Assembly (NCBI RefSeq): GCF_024137025.1
Contig: NZ_JAMYJR010000010.1
Span: 1 to 64,000 of the forward strand
Direction of reading: 5' to 3'
DNA length: 64,000 bases
Origin: Paractinoplanes aksuensis
Lineage (GTDB): Bacteria > Actinomycetota > Actinomycetes > Mycobacteriales > Micromonosporaceae
The stretch's first letter is position 1. Each line of letters starts with the position of its first letter. Below the pieces are notes generated by a model that saw nothing but the letters and a program-made list of their open reading frames with translations, was not told where the DNA came from and did no database searches. The position numbers and the translations under genes are program-made. Shown here one piece after another: positions 34,110 through 42,263 of this stretch.

Positions 34110-35084
34110 GTGAGCGACGTGGCCACCCCCATCGAGTCCCAGCTCGAGACGTTCCGTCCCGAGCTGACCGGTTACTGCTACCGCATGCTCGGCTCCGCCT
34201 TCGAGGCCGAGGATGCTGTTCAAGACACTCTCGTGCGCGCCTGGAAGAGCTACGAGGGCTTCGAGGGCCGGTCGGCCCTGCGGTCCTGGCTCTACCGCAT
34301 CGCGACCAACGTCTGCCTGACCATGCTGGGCAGCGCCCAGCGCCGGGCCCGGCCCATGGATTTCGGCGGCCCCGGCGACGGTCACGCCACCCATCCGGGT
34401 GAGCCCCGCCCCGACGAGATCTGGGTCGGCCCGGTCCCCGACGGCCGGGTGCTGGCGGCGGTGGCCGACCCGGCCCAGGTGGTCACCGACCGCGAGTCGA
34501 TCCGGCTCGCCTTCGTCGCCGCCCTGCAACACCTGCCGCCGAAACAGCGGGCCGTGCTGATCCTGCGCGAGGTGCTGGCCTGGTCCGCGCAAGAGGTGGC
34601 CGACCTGCTCGAGACGTCGGTCACCAGCGTCAACAGCGCCCTGCAGCGGGCCCGCGCCACCATCGCCGCCGCCGACAAGGGCGCCGAGGTGCTCGAGCCG
34701 TCCGACGAGGAGCAGAAAAAGCTGCTGGCCCGCTACGTGCAGGCCTTCGAGGCGTACGACCTGACCGCGCTCACCGCCCTGCTCCACGAGGACGCGACGC
34801 TGTCGATGCCCCCGCTCCCGCTGTGGCTGCGCGGCCACGCCGACATCACAGCGTGGATGGCCGGCACCGGCGCCGGCTGCGAGGGCTCCCGCCTGCTGCC
34901 GCTGGTCGCGAACGGCCTACCCGCGTTCGCCCAATACAGAGCCGACCCCACCGGCCCCGGCCACGTCCCCTGGGCCCTGATAGTCCTCGAGATCTCCGAC
35001 GGCCGCATCACCGGCATCAACAACTTCCTCGACACCGCCCGCCTGTTCCCCCTCTTCGACCTCCCCGAAAGTCTCCCCGCCTGA
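34110..35084 (+). CDS. ECF sigma factor with C-terminal SnoaL-like domain
   Basis: 324 residues. Regions 2 (TGYCYRMLGSAFEAEDAVQD, VRAWKSYEGFEGRSAL) and 4 (LPPKQRAVLILREVLAWSAQEVADLL) are followed by a SnoaL_2/NTF2-like domain from about 205 (YVQAFEAYDLTALTALLHED ... GHADITAWM). This architecture (TIGR02960/SigJ-like groups) replaces a separate anti-sigma factor: the C-terminal domain tunes activity. The GTG at 34110 follows a leaderless -10 box and excludes 26 non-homologous residues. Divergent from the alpha/beta hydrolase. Confidence 0.87.
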   Translation: MSDVATPIESQLETFRPELTGYCYRMLGSAFEAEDAVQDTLVRAWKSYEGFEGRSALRSWLYRIATNVCLTMLGSAQRRARPMDFGGPGDGHATHPGEPRPDEIWVGPVPDGRVLAAVADPAQVVTDRESIRLAFVAALQHLPPKQRAVLILREVLAWSAQEVADLLETSVTSVNSALQRARATIAAADKGAEVLEPSDEEQKKLLARYVQAFEAYDLTALTALLHEDATLSMPPLPLWLRGHADITAWMAGTGAGCEGSRLLPLVANGLPAFAQYRADPTGPGHVPWALIVLEISDGRITGINNFLDTARLFPLFDLPESLPA

Positions 35085-35462
35085 CCCTGCGGGTGTCCCG
35101 GCGGCCCCGATCGCGCCCTGTGGCGGCGGCCGCCGGGTCGCAGCGGCGTGCCCGCGGGTCGGCGGCGGATATCCGCGCGCGTAGCGGCCCGAGAAGAACA
35201 GCCCGCCCAGCCCCATCAGGCTGAACAGCAGCAGGAGCTCATCGGTCGTCCCCTGCGTGTTGAACCGCCACCCGTACCGCCCGGCCGTAAGGCGCAGCCG
35301 CGCCAAAGCCTCGATGGTCACTACGTCGGCCTGGGCCTCGGAGACATCACAGATGACCTGGCCCGGCCCCGCGCGCCCGCGCAATTGATCGGCCAGCGCC
35401 GCACACAGGCAGGGAATGTCGGCCCGGGTGATCCCCGCGCCGACGGCGAACACGACCGTCAT
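34917..35462 (-). CDS. STAS/MlaB-like domain protein with unusual tail
   Basis: From ATG 35462: MTVVFAVGAGITRADIPCLC begins a STAS-like fold (GQVICDVSEAQADVVTIEALARLRL; TDELLLLFSLMGLGGLFF) of about 95 residues. The frame then stays open for about 85 more residues of Pro/Arg/Gly-rich sequence and ends inside the convergent sigma gene (168-bp overlap). The tail looks like off-frame sequence, so a frameshift or lost stop near 35180 is likely. An earlier start at 35495 is possible. It may be a regulator of the anti-anti-sigma kind. Confidence 0.55.
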   Translation of the reverse strand: MTVVFAVGAGITRADIPCLCAALADQLRGRAGPGQVICDVSEAQADVVTIEALARLRLTAGRYGWRFNTQGTTDELLLLFSLMGLGGLFFSGRYARGYPPPTRGHAAATRRPPPQGAIGAAGTPAGSGGETFGEVEEGEQAGGVEEVVDAGDAAVGDLEDYQGPGDVAGAGGVGSVLGERG

Positions 35463-35641
35463 ACCTGTCAGACCGCCCGGCCCACCCGAACTCATCGGCG
35501 GCCGACCCCTGGTTCAGTCCAGTCGGCACCTGGCTCGGGGCGTTGAGGCTTTGGGGTGGTTTGGTGGGGTCTTCGGCGAGCGGTCCTTTTCGGGGTTTCG
35601 GCGCTGGTGGGAGGGCCTGCCGGGCGTACCGGGAAAGGTTC

Positions 35642-35653
35642 TAGGGTGAAACT
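35642..35653 (+). promoter_or_regulatory. -10 box for leaderless alditol oxidase transcript
   Basis: TAGGGT (35642-35647) then 6 nt to ATG 35654, without a Shine-Dalgarno sequence. Confidence 0.45.
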
Positions 35654-36895
35654 ATGAGCGAGCGAGTGACCAACTGGGCCGGCAACATCGTCTTCGGGGC
35701 GCGGGAGGTGCGCCGGCCCACTTCGGTGGCCGAGGTGCGCGAGATCGTGGCCGGGGGCGGGCCGATCAAGGTGCTGGGCAGTGGGCACTCCTTCAACCGG
35801 ATGGCTGACACCGACGGCACGCTGGTCTCGCTCGCTGAGTTGCCGCGGCTGGCTGAGATCAGTGCCGACCGCAAGTCCGTGCGGGTTGACGGGGGCATTC
35901 GGTACGGGGTGCTGGCCGGGCACCTTTACGACAACGGGCTGGCCCTGCACAACACTGCCTCGCTGCCGCACATCTCGGTGGCCGGCGCGGTCGCCACCGC
36001 CACCCACGGCTCGGGCGAGAGGAACCAGAACCTGGCCGCCGCCGTCTCGTCGATCGAGTTCGTCGACGGTTCGGGTGAGCTCGTGACGCTGGCTCGCGGG
36101 GATGCCGACTTCCCGGGGGCCGTGGTCAACCTGGGGGCGCTCGGTGTGGTCGTCGCGCTCACCGTGGATGTGCAGCCGGCGTTCGAGCTGCGGCAGTACG
36201 TGTACGACAACGTGCCCCGGGCCTCCGTCGAGCAGCACCTGCACGAGATGCTGGCCGACGGGTACAGCGTCAGCCTTTTCACCAACTGGACCAGCCTCGA
36301 CATCAGCCACGCCTGGTTGAAGCGCACCGAACCGATGAGCGGCGACTGGTACGGCGCCCGGCCGGCCGACGGGCCGCGGCACCCGGTGCCGGGCATGCCC
36401 GCGGTCAACAGCACCGAGCAGGGTGGCGTCCCGGGGCCGTGGCATCAGCGAATGCCGCACTTCCGTATGGAGTTCACCCCGTCCAGCGGCGAGGAGCTGC
36501 AGTCGGAGTATCACGTGGCGCGTACGGACGGGCTGGCCGCGATCGACGCCGTGGCCTCGATCCGCGAGCGGGTCGCGCCGGTGCTGCAGGTGTGCGAGGT
36601 ACGCACGATCAAGGGCGACGACCTGTGGCTGAGCCCGAACTACCAGCGGGACAGCATCGCCCTGCACTTCACCTGGATCGCCGACGCCGACGCTGTCACC
36701 CCGGTGGTGGCCGAGCTGGAGCAGCGTCTGGCGCCGTTGTCGCCGCGCGCGCACCTGGGCAAGGTGTTCACCCAGGCGCCGTCGACGATCCGGGACGGGT
36801 ACGAGCGGTTCGGCGACTTCGAGCGGCTGGTGCGCCGCTACGACCCGGCCGGCACGTTCCGCAACCCGTGGCTGGCCGACATCCTCGGCTTCTGA
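35654..36895 (+). CDS. aldO: FAD-dependent alditol oxidase (AldO/xylitol oxidase type)
   Basis: 413 residues, the length of Streptomyces AldO. It oxidises the terminal hydroxyl of alditols such as xylitol or sorbitol with O2, giving the aldose and H2O2. The N-terminal FAD domain has VLGSGHSFN with His45 as the covalent FAD attachment point, then ASLPHISVAGAVATATHGSG. The C-terminal ALO domain has VPGMPAVNSTEQGGVPGPWH and HFRMEFTPSSGEELQSEY, and ends with DPAGTFRNPW. It stands alone with a strong terminator 23 bp after the stop. Confidence 0.9.
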   Translation: MSERVTNWAGNIVFGAREVRRPTSVAEVREIVAGGGPIKVLGSGHSFNRMADTDGTLVSLAELPRLAEISADRKSVRVDGGIRYGVLAGHLYDNGLALHNTASLPHISVAGAVATATHGSGERNQNLAAAVSSIEFVDGSGELVTLARGDADFPGAVVNLGALGVVVALTVDVQPAFELRQYVYDNVPRASVEQHLHEMLADGYSVSLFTNWTSLDISHAWLKRTEPMSGDWYGARPADGPRHPVPGMPAVNSTEQGGVPGPWHQRMPHFRMEFTPSSGEELQSEYHVARTDGLAAIDAVASIRERVAPVLQVCEVRTIKGDDLWLSPNYQRDSIALHFTWIADADAVTPVVAELEQRLAPLSPRAHLGKVFTQAPSTIRDGYERFGDFERLVRRYDPAGTFRNPWLADILGF

Positions 36896-36918
36896 CGGTT
36901 CCCGCGCCGATCATGCGA

Positions 36919-36960
36919 GGCCGCCGATCACGCGAGCGGCGGCCCGCGTGATCGGCGGCC
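36919..36960. terminator. Perfect 16-bp stem between convergent genes
   Basis: Arms 36919-36934 and 36945-36960 (GGCCGCCGATCACGCG and its complement) with a 10-nt loop. It can serve both aldO and the convergent gene, whose stop is 3 bp further on. Confidence 0.85.
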
Positions 36961-36963
36961 GGG

Positions 36964-37257
36964 CTAACGCGCGGTGGAATACGAAGAGCGCAGCGCCCGG
37001 CGGGCCCGGTGCCGGTCACGCCGCCTGTCCTGACGGGCGAGGAAGTTCCACTCCGCCGACCCGTGGCTCTCGCAGCGCTTCACGTAGAAGGCGGCTGTGC
37101 CGGTCCACCGGCAGCCGGTGCGGCGTTCGCGCTCGGGCATCGCCCGGACGGGCAGGGTGCACGGCCCGAAGCGGTGGTCGTGCACGGGCTTGCAGCTCAC
37201 CCCCGGCGCGTCCACCAGCTGCACCCACCAGGGCCGAGTTTTGTCGGTCCGACTCAT
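36964..37257 (-). CDS. Small actinobacterial protein of unknown function
   Basis: 97 residues starting MSRTDKTRPWWVQLVD. Contains several Cys/His (CKPVHDHRFGPCTLP, GCRWTGTAAFYVKRCESHG), hinting at a metal site, and an Arg-rich C-terminus (RQDRRRDRHRARRALRSS). Small proteins with the same opening occur in other actinobacteria (from memory). Function unknown. Confidence 0.6.
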   Translation of the reverse strand: MSRTDKTRPWWVQLVDAPGVSCKPVHDHRFGPCTLPVRAMPERERRTGCRWTGTAAFYVKRCESHGSAEWNFLARQDRRRDRHRARRALRSSYSTAR

Positions 37258-37365
37258 CGACGGTCACCTTCCGGCTCCGCGCAGCCCCGTTCTGGGGCTG
37301 TCACAACACCGGATGCACCGCGATCACCTCACCTTGTCGGATGGCGTCCACCGTACTGCGACCAC

Positions 37366-38265
37366 TCAATAGCGGTCGCGCCGCACGACGTGGGCGTCGA
37401 TCAGATCCAGGAACGCCTGGGCGGCCCGGCTCGGCGGCACCGTCGTGCTGCGGGCCACGCCCAGCACCCACGACTCGGCCGGCGGATCCAGCGCCACCGG
37501 TACGACGTCGGTGTCGTCCTCGGCGGCCAGCGGAGGCACCACCGCGAGGCCGATGCCCGACTCGACGTAGCGGGGGATCGTGCTCAGCTCGTTGACCTCG
37601 ATGGCGATCCGCCGCGTGATGCCGGCCAGCCGGAAGTCGTTGTCCGTGCGTACGCGGTTGCAGAAACCCGGCGGCAGGTCGACGAACAGCTGGTCGGCGA
37701 TCGCGGCCGGCGCGACGCTCGGCTCGCCGGCCAGCGGATGACCGGCCGGCACCAGCAGACGCGGCTGGAACCAGGCGATCTCGTCGACGTGCAGGCCGGG
37801 GATGCTCGGCGCCGGGACGCCCACGAAGGCCAGGTCGAGCGTGTGCGCGTGCAGCTCGGCCAGCATGCCGTCGGTGCCGGCGGCGGCCACGCTCAGGGTG
37901 AGCTGTACGTGCGGGTGGCGCGAGCGGAAGTCGTGGACCAGCGCGGGCAGGTCGATCATCGTGAGGCCGGACAGCGTGCCGATCCGCAGGCTGCCGGTGA
38001 CGCCGTCGCGCACCCCGGCCACGGCCGCGCGGGCCTGGTCGAGCGCGTCGAGCGCCCGCCGGGCCTCGGGCAGCAGCGCGAGCCCGGCCTCGGTGAGGGC
38101 GACGCTCGACGTCGTACGCCGGAAAAGTGAGGCCCCGAGGTCGCGCTCGAGGGCGCGGATGCTGGCCGACACGGTCGACTGCACGGCGTGGGTGCGGCGC
38201 GCGGCCCGGGTGAAGTTGAGCTCCTCGGCCACGGCCACGAAGAACTGCAGCTGGCGTTGTTCCAC
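37366..38265 (-). CDS. LysR-family transcriptional regulator
   Basis: 299 residues. HTH in the first 60 residues (MEQRQLQFFVAVAEELNFTRA, then VQSTVSASIRALERDLG) followed by a standard effector-binding domain. Divergent from the epimerase gene at 38349 with 83 bp between, so it probably controls that gene. Confidence 0.9.
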   Translation of the reverse strand: MEQRQLQFFVAVAEELNFTRAARRTHAVQSTVSASIRALERDLGASLFRRTTSSVALTEAGLALLPEARRALDALDQARAAVAGVRDGVTGSLRIGTLSGLTMIDLPALVHDFRSRHPHVQLTLSVAAAGTDGMLAELHAHTLDLAFVGVPAPSIPGLHVDEIAWFQPRLLVPAGHPLAGEPSVAPAAIADQLFVDLPPGFCNRVRTDNDFRLAGITRRIAIEVNELSTIPRYVESGIGLAVVPPLAAEDDTDVVPVALDPPAESWVLGVARSTTVPPSRAAQAFLDLIDAHVVRRDRY

Positions 38266-38348
38266 CCGGCCAGCCTATCGCCGTCCCCGATAACGCAGAT
38301 CGGAAGCATTCGTTGGCGGCGAACACCGGGCCGAGTCAGGCTGACGGC

Positions 38349-39203
38349 ATGAAGATCTTCCTGACCGGCGCGACCGGTTACATCGGCTCCCACGTGCTCC
38401 CCGCGCTCACCGCGGCCGGGCACAGCGTCACCGCGTTGGTTCGCAAGCCTTCCGTACGGGGTGAGGGCGTCACCACCGTCGTCGGGGACATGCGCGACCG
38501 CGACACCGTCCGGCGGCTGGCGGCCGAGGCCGACGCGGTCATCGCGCTGGCCACGCCGGGCGACGCCACCAGCGCGGCGGCCGACACCGACTTCGTCGAC
38601 GCCGTGCTGGCCGGGCTGCGGCCGGGGGCCACCCTCGTGCGTACGGGCGGGATCTGGGTCTATGGCGCCGGCGCCGACATCACCGAGGCCAAGCGGCTCG
38701 ACGCGCCGCCGATCGTGGCCTGGCGCGAGGCCGTCGACAACCGGGGGCTGACCGCGCCGGGCATCCGTTCGCTGCTGATCGAGCCGGGCATCGTGTACGG
38801 CCACGGCTCGGGCATCCCGGCCATGTTCCTCGGCGACCGGGCCGAGGTGCGGCTGTTCGGATCGGGCGACCAGCACTGGACGACCGTGCACGTCGATGAT
38901 CTGGCCGAGTTGTACGTCGCGGCGCTCACGCTCGGTGAGTCGGGACAGCGGTACATCGCTGTCAGTGGTGACAATCCGACCGTACGGGAAATGGGTGAAG
39001 CCGCGAGCCGGCGTCTGGGTCTGAATGGGCGGGTCGTGCCCGAGGACGCGGCGGCGACCGTGGCGCGGCTCGGCGAGTTCGGGGCGGCGCTGCTGCTCGA
39101 CCAGCAGGCGTCGGGTGAGAAGGCGCGGCGCGAGCTGTCCTGGAAACCGACCCGGCCGGCCCTGCTGGAGGAGCTCGCCTCAGGTTCGTACGACCGGGCC
39201 TGA
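38349..39203 (+). CDS. NAD-dependent epimerase/dehydratase-like (extended SDR)
   Basis: 284 residues. Nucleotide site MKIFLTGATGYIGSHVLPAL; VRTGGIWVYGAG holds the usual beta5/Tyr region, but no classic YxxxK is obvious. HWTTVHVDDLAELYVAAL is typical of the family. Likely NAD(P)-dependent modification of a small metabolite, under the divergent LysR. Substrate unknown. Confidence 0.85.
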   Translation: MKIFLTGATGYIGSHVLPALTAAGHSVTALVRKPSVRGEGVTTVVGDMRDRDTVRRLAAEADAVIALATPGDATSAAADTDFVDAVLAGLRPGATLVRTGGIWVYGAGADITEAKRLDAPPIVAWREAVDNRGLTAPGIRSLLIEPGIVYGHGSGIPAMFLGDRAEVRLFGSGDQHWTTVHVDDLAELYVAALTLGESGQRYIAVSGDNPTVREMGEAASRRLGLNGRVVPEDAAATVARLGEFGAALLLDQQASGEKARRELSWKPTRPALLEELASGSYDRA

Positions 39204-39332
39204 CCTGGGGTTTTGCCCGGGCTCAAGAAAGATCACCTTAAGTGTTCCTTAAGCGATAATCTCTCGTGGGAGCGCTCCCGTATGGATGGCCGTAGCCAAA
39301 ATTCGGTCCCCCTGGCGGAAGGCGCAGCTCCA

Positions 39333-40547
39333 ATGTACAGAGCCCGGTACAACAAGTCCCGCTCGATTTCTCGCCGTTGGCAGATCGGTGCGGTCGCGGG
39401 CGTCGCCGTGGTCCTCGCCGGTGTGGGCCTGGGCGTCGCCTCGGCCGCCGAGACGGTACCCACCGTGAACTGCCCGCAGGTCAACAACCTGCCCGCCGTG
39501 CCCGCCCAGGCCCAGGCCGAGGTGAAGCGCAACCTCGAACTGCTCAACACCCAGATCTCCGAGGCCAACAACCGCTTGCGTACGTCGGTGGGGCAGGGCG
39601 GTCCGGCCTTCATCCAGAATGCGATCCTGGGCCCGCTGAAGGACAAGCGGTTCGCGACGATCAACCGGATCGAGACGGCGATCGGTCGTAACGCGGCCAA
39701 GCCGAACCTCAACGCCGAAGGCCTGTCGACCTGCTCGCTCAACCAGGACGGCGGCAACTCGGCCCAGCAGCCGGTCGACGTGCCCGCGGCCGGCGGTGGC
39801 GCTGCGGAGGGTGGCGGCGAAGGCGTCGTTCCCACGGTGAACTGCCCCCAGGTGAACAACCTGCCCGCCGTGCCGGCGCAGGCCCAGGCCGAAGTCCAGC
39901 GCAACCTCGAACTGCTCAACACCCAGATCTCCGAGGCCAACAACCGCTTGCGTACGTCGGTGGGGCAGGGCGGTCCGGCCTTCATCCAGAATGCGATCCT
40001 CGGCCCGCTGAAGGACAAGCGGTTCGCGACGATCAACCGGATCGAGACGGCGATCGGTCGTAACGCGGCCAAGCCGAACCTCAACGCCGAAGGCCTGTCG
40101 ACCTGCTCGCTCAACGAGGACGGCGGCAACTCGGCCGAGCAGCCGGTCGAGGTCCCCGCGGCCGGCGGCAACGCGGGCAACGGCGGCAACGCCGGTGGCA
40201 ACAACGGCGGTGGCAACAACGGTGGTGGCAACAACGGTGGTGGCAACGCGGCCGTGGCCACGGTCAACTGCCCGCAGGTGAACAACCTGCCCGAGATCCC
40301 GGCCCAGGCCGCGGCCGAGGTGCAGCGCAACCTCGAACTGCTGAACACCCAGATCGCCGAGGCCAACGCCCGCATCGCCTCGTCGGTCGGCCAGGGCGGC
40401 CCGGCGTTCGTCCAGAACGCGATCCTCGGCCCGCTGGAGGACAAGCGGTTCGCGACCATCAACCGGATCGAGACCGCGATCGGCCGCAACGCCGTCAAGC
40501 CGAACCTGAACGCCGAGGGCCTCGCGCCCTGCTCGCTCAACCAGTAA
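39333..40547 (+). CDS. Secreted protein of three 94-residue repeats with Gly/Asn linkers
   Basis: 404 residues from ATG 39333; GGAAGG lies 10 nt upstream, and an in-frame ATG 17 codons earlier would precede the signal peptide. The Arg-rich start and helix AVAGVAVVLAGVGLGVASAAE form a signal peptide. Three tandem units follow (nt 39465-39746, 39837-40118, 40263-40544), each with exactly two Cys (VNCPQVNNLP at the start, CSLN at the end), helical NLELLNTQI and a conserved NAILGPLxDKRFATINRIETAIGRN. Linkers are Gly-rich; the second is built of NNGGG repeats. Unit and linker design suggests an extracellular binding or wall protein. I do not recognise the family. Confidence 0.82.
   Translation: MYRARYNKSRSISRRWQIGAVAGVAVVLAGVGLGVASAAETVPTVNCPQVNNLPAVPAQAQAEVKRNLELLNTQISEANNRLRTSVGQGGPAFIQNAILGPLKDKRFATINRIETAIGRNAAKPNLNAEGLSTCSLNQDGGNSAQQPVDVPAAGGGAAEGGGEGVVPTVNCPQVNNLPAVPAQAQAEVQRNLELLNTQISEANNRLRTSVGQGGPAFIQNAILGPLKDKRFATINRIETAIGRNAAKPNLNAEGLSTCSLNEDGGNSAEQPVEVPAAGGNAGNGGNAGGNNGGGNNGGGNNGGGNAAVATVNCPQVNNLPEIPAQAAAEVQRNLELLNTQIAEANARIASSVGQGGPAFVQNAILGPLEDKRFATINRIETAIGRNAVKPNLNAEGLAPCSLNQ
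39465..40544 (+). repeat. Three coding tandem repeats of 282 bp
   Basis: Units 39465-39746, 39837-40118 and 40263-40544. Copies 1 and 2, offset by 372 bp, differ at only about three positions over about 240 bp (39528-39766 versus 39900-40138). Copy 3 has many more changes, so copies 1 and 2 arose or were homogenised recently. Confidence 0.9.
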
Positions 40548-40560
40548 GCCCCGCGGACCA

Positions 40561-40594
40561 GGCGCGCGCTCGGACCCCCACCCGGGCGCGCGTC
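40561..40594 (+). terminator. GC-rich hairpin after repeat protein
   Basis: 40561-40573 (GGCGCGCGCTCGG) pairs with 40582-40594 apart from two weak positions; short C-rich loop. It lies between the convergent repeat-protein and FUSC genes. Confidence 0.6.
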
Positions 40595-40605
40595 TCTGCG
40601 TGTCC

Positions 40606-41952
40606 TCACTTGTCCCGCGTGATCACGGCCTTCTCCCAGAAGCTCCGGACCACGGGTACGACCTCGGAGACGGCCGGGATGCCGAGGCCGCCCGTCTCCC
40701 GCGCGCCGACGGTGAGGGCCGGCGCCGACCGTTCCAGCGAGCCGGCCATCCGGTCGATGTTGGCGATGATGGAGCCGGTCAGCACCAGCACCCCCGTGTC
40801 GTCGGTCTGCGTACGCACCTTGTGCAACGTCTGCCGCCGGGCCTCGCGCAGGCCGTCGAGCAGATCCTCGAGGTTGTCGGCGTCCTGCGTGGTGTCGGCG
40901 TCCGGCTCCGTCTCCAAGGTGGCATGCGCGGCGAAAGCCTCGGACGCGGCCGTCAGCAACGGCCCGATGTCATCCGGTACGCCGGGACTGTGCGGCGTCA
41001 CGGCCGCGTCGAACATCGAGCGGGCCACCGAGTTCACCTGGTGCACGCCGTGCTCCAGCACGCGGAACGTGTGGTGCACCGGCGCCACCTCGGCCTGCGG
41101 CGTCGTGAGCGACCAGCGGGCCTGCCGGTCCAGATCCTCCACCGCGTCGACCGCCTCGCCCAACGTCTCACCGAGCTCCCGGGAGCGCGCCAGCCACTGC
41201 GTGGCCTGATCCCGGCCGTACCCCCGGGCCGCCCCCGCCCCGAGATCGCCCAGCAGACGCGAGATCTCGGTCGACAGGTGGGCCAGCTTGCAATGCGCCC
41301 GCTCCAGCGGTGTCATTCCGCTGACCAGCGGCGACAGGATCATGCCGACCACGATGCCCAGCCCGGTGGCCACGACCCGCTCCCAGACGAACGACTCGGT
41401 GAGGGCGCTGCCCGCGACCAGGACACCGAGCGAGGTCGCGGGCACGATGACGGCGCCGTCGCCCAGTTGCAGCAGCCGGCCGACGACCAGCCCGCACCCG
41501 GCGATCACCGCGATCGACAGCGGGCCCGGGCCGAACACGCCCCACACGCCGACCGCGAAGCCGACACCGGCCGCGGTGCCGACGAGACGTTTCGTACCCT
41601 CGCGGACCGAGGCGTGCGAACTCAGATGGACCGACAGGATCGCGGTGATAGACGCGGTGACCGCGCCGGCCAGCTGCAGGGTCTCGGCCGCGAACCAGGC
41701 GATGCCGGCGGCGATCGCGGCCACCAGCACCGAGCGGGCGATGGCCGGGTCGATCCGCTCGTACAAGCGGCGGGCCACCCGGCGCAGGCGATCCGGCAGA
41801 TGCGGCCGCACTTCGGCCAGCGCCGCCCGACCGACGGCTTCGACGACGGGCTTGACCTTGCGGCGCAGCAACGCCGCGAGCACGGCGCAGAGCAGGAGGC
41901 TCGCGGCGACGATCGTGATCGGGTCCGCGGACTCGACGAGCGACTCGGGCAA
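40606..41952 (-). CDS. FUSC/aromatic-acid-exporter-like membrane protein
   Basis: 448 residues. N-terminal half has about six helices (ITIVAASLLLCAVLAALL; ARSVLVAAIAAGIAWFAA; AAGVGFAVGVWGVFG; LSIAVIAGCGLVVGRLL; VVATGLGIVVGMILSPL) and the C-terminal half is a helical cytoplasmic domain, as in FUSC/ArAE permeases. The TTG start at 41952 is the only in-frame option giving the first helix. Substrate unknown. Convergent with the repeat protein, divergent from ftsH. Confidence 0.75.
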   Translation of the reverse strand: MPESLVESADPITIVAASLLLCAVLAALLRRKVKPVVEAVGRAALAEVRPHLPDRLRRVARRLYERIDPAIARSVLVAAIAAGIAWFAAETLQLAGAVTASITAILSVHLSSHASVREGTKRLVGTAAGVGFAVGVWGVFGPGPLSIAVIAGCGLVVGRLLQLGDGAVIVPATSLGVLVAGSALTESFVWERVVATGLGIVVGMILSPLVSGMTPLERAHCKLAHLSTEISRLLGDLGAGAARGYGRDQATQWLARSRELGETLGEAVDAVEDLDRQARWSLTTPQAEVAPVHHTFRVLEHGVHQVNSVARSMFDAAVTPHSPGVPDDIGPLLTAASEAFAAHATLETEPDADTTQDADNLEDLLDGLREARRQTLHKVRTQTDDTGVLVLTGSIIANIDRMAGSLERSAPALTVGARETGGLGIPAVSEVVPVVRSFWEKAVITRDK

Positions 41953-42263
41953 CGCGGCGGCTTTCTCTTCACGGGCTTATCCGGTCGAGAAAAGTATCCT
42001 CACTGGCCGCCACTAATGTCCCGATTACGGGAATTGTGACGGGAGTCGCGGCGGCGGTTTGGCCCGGCTACTACTCCTACCCAGCCCACCCACCCCGGGG
42101 TGGCGAATCGCCGCCATTTTAGGCGCCGCGGCGAGGCGATTGAGGGTTGTCCACAGCGTCGAGCCGGGCTTTGTCGGTTCATGCAGAATGTGGTGAGGAG
42201 CAGCATCCGTAGCGCGCGTCACGACTGCGCATCGGCGCCACATCCGAGGGGTAGCTTCGCGCC
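41953..42263. other. 311-bp intergenic region upstream of ftsH
   Basis: No gene is seen. A -10-like TAGCTT at 42252-42257 ends 6 nt before the ftsH ATG, suggesting a leaderless transcript. An A/T-richer patch with CATTTTAGG lies near 42114. Upstream there is a CCGATTACGGGAATTGTGACGGG segment of possible dyad character. Confidence 0.5.

Noticed and set aside
39465..40544. Repeats considered as a CRISPR or satellite array
   Set aside because: Units are 282 bp, keep one reading frame and have linkers rather than spacers; they are protein repeats.
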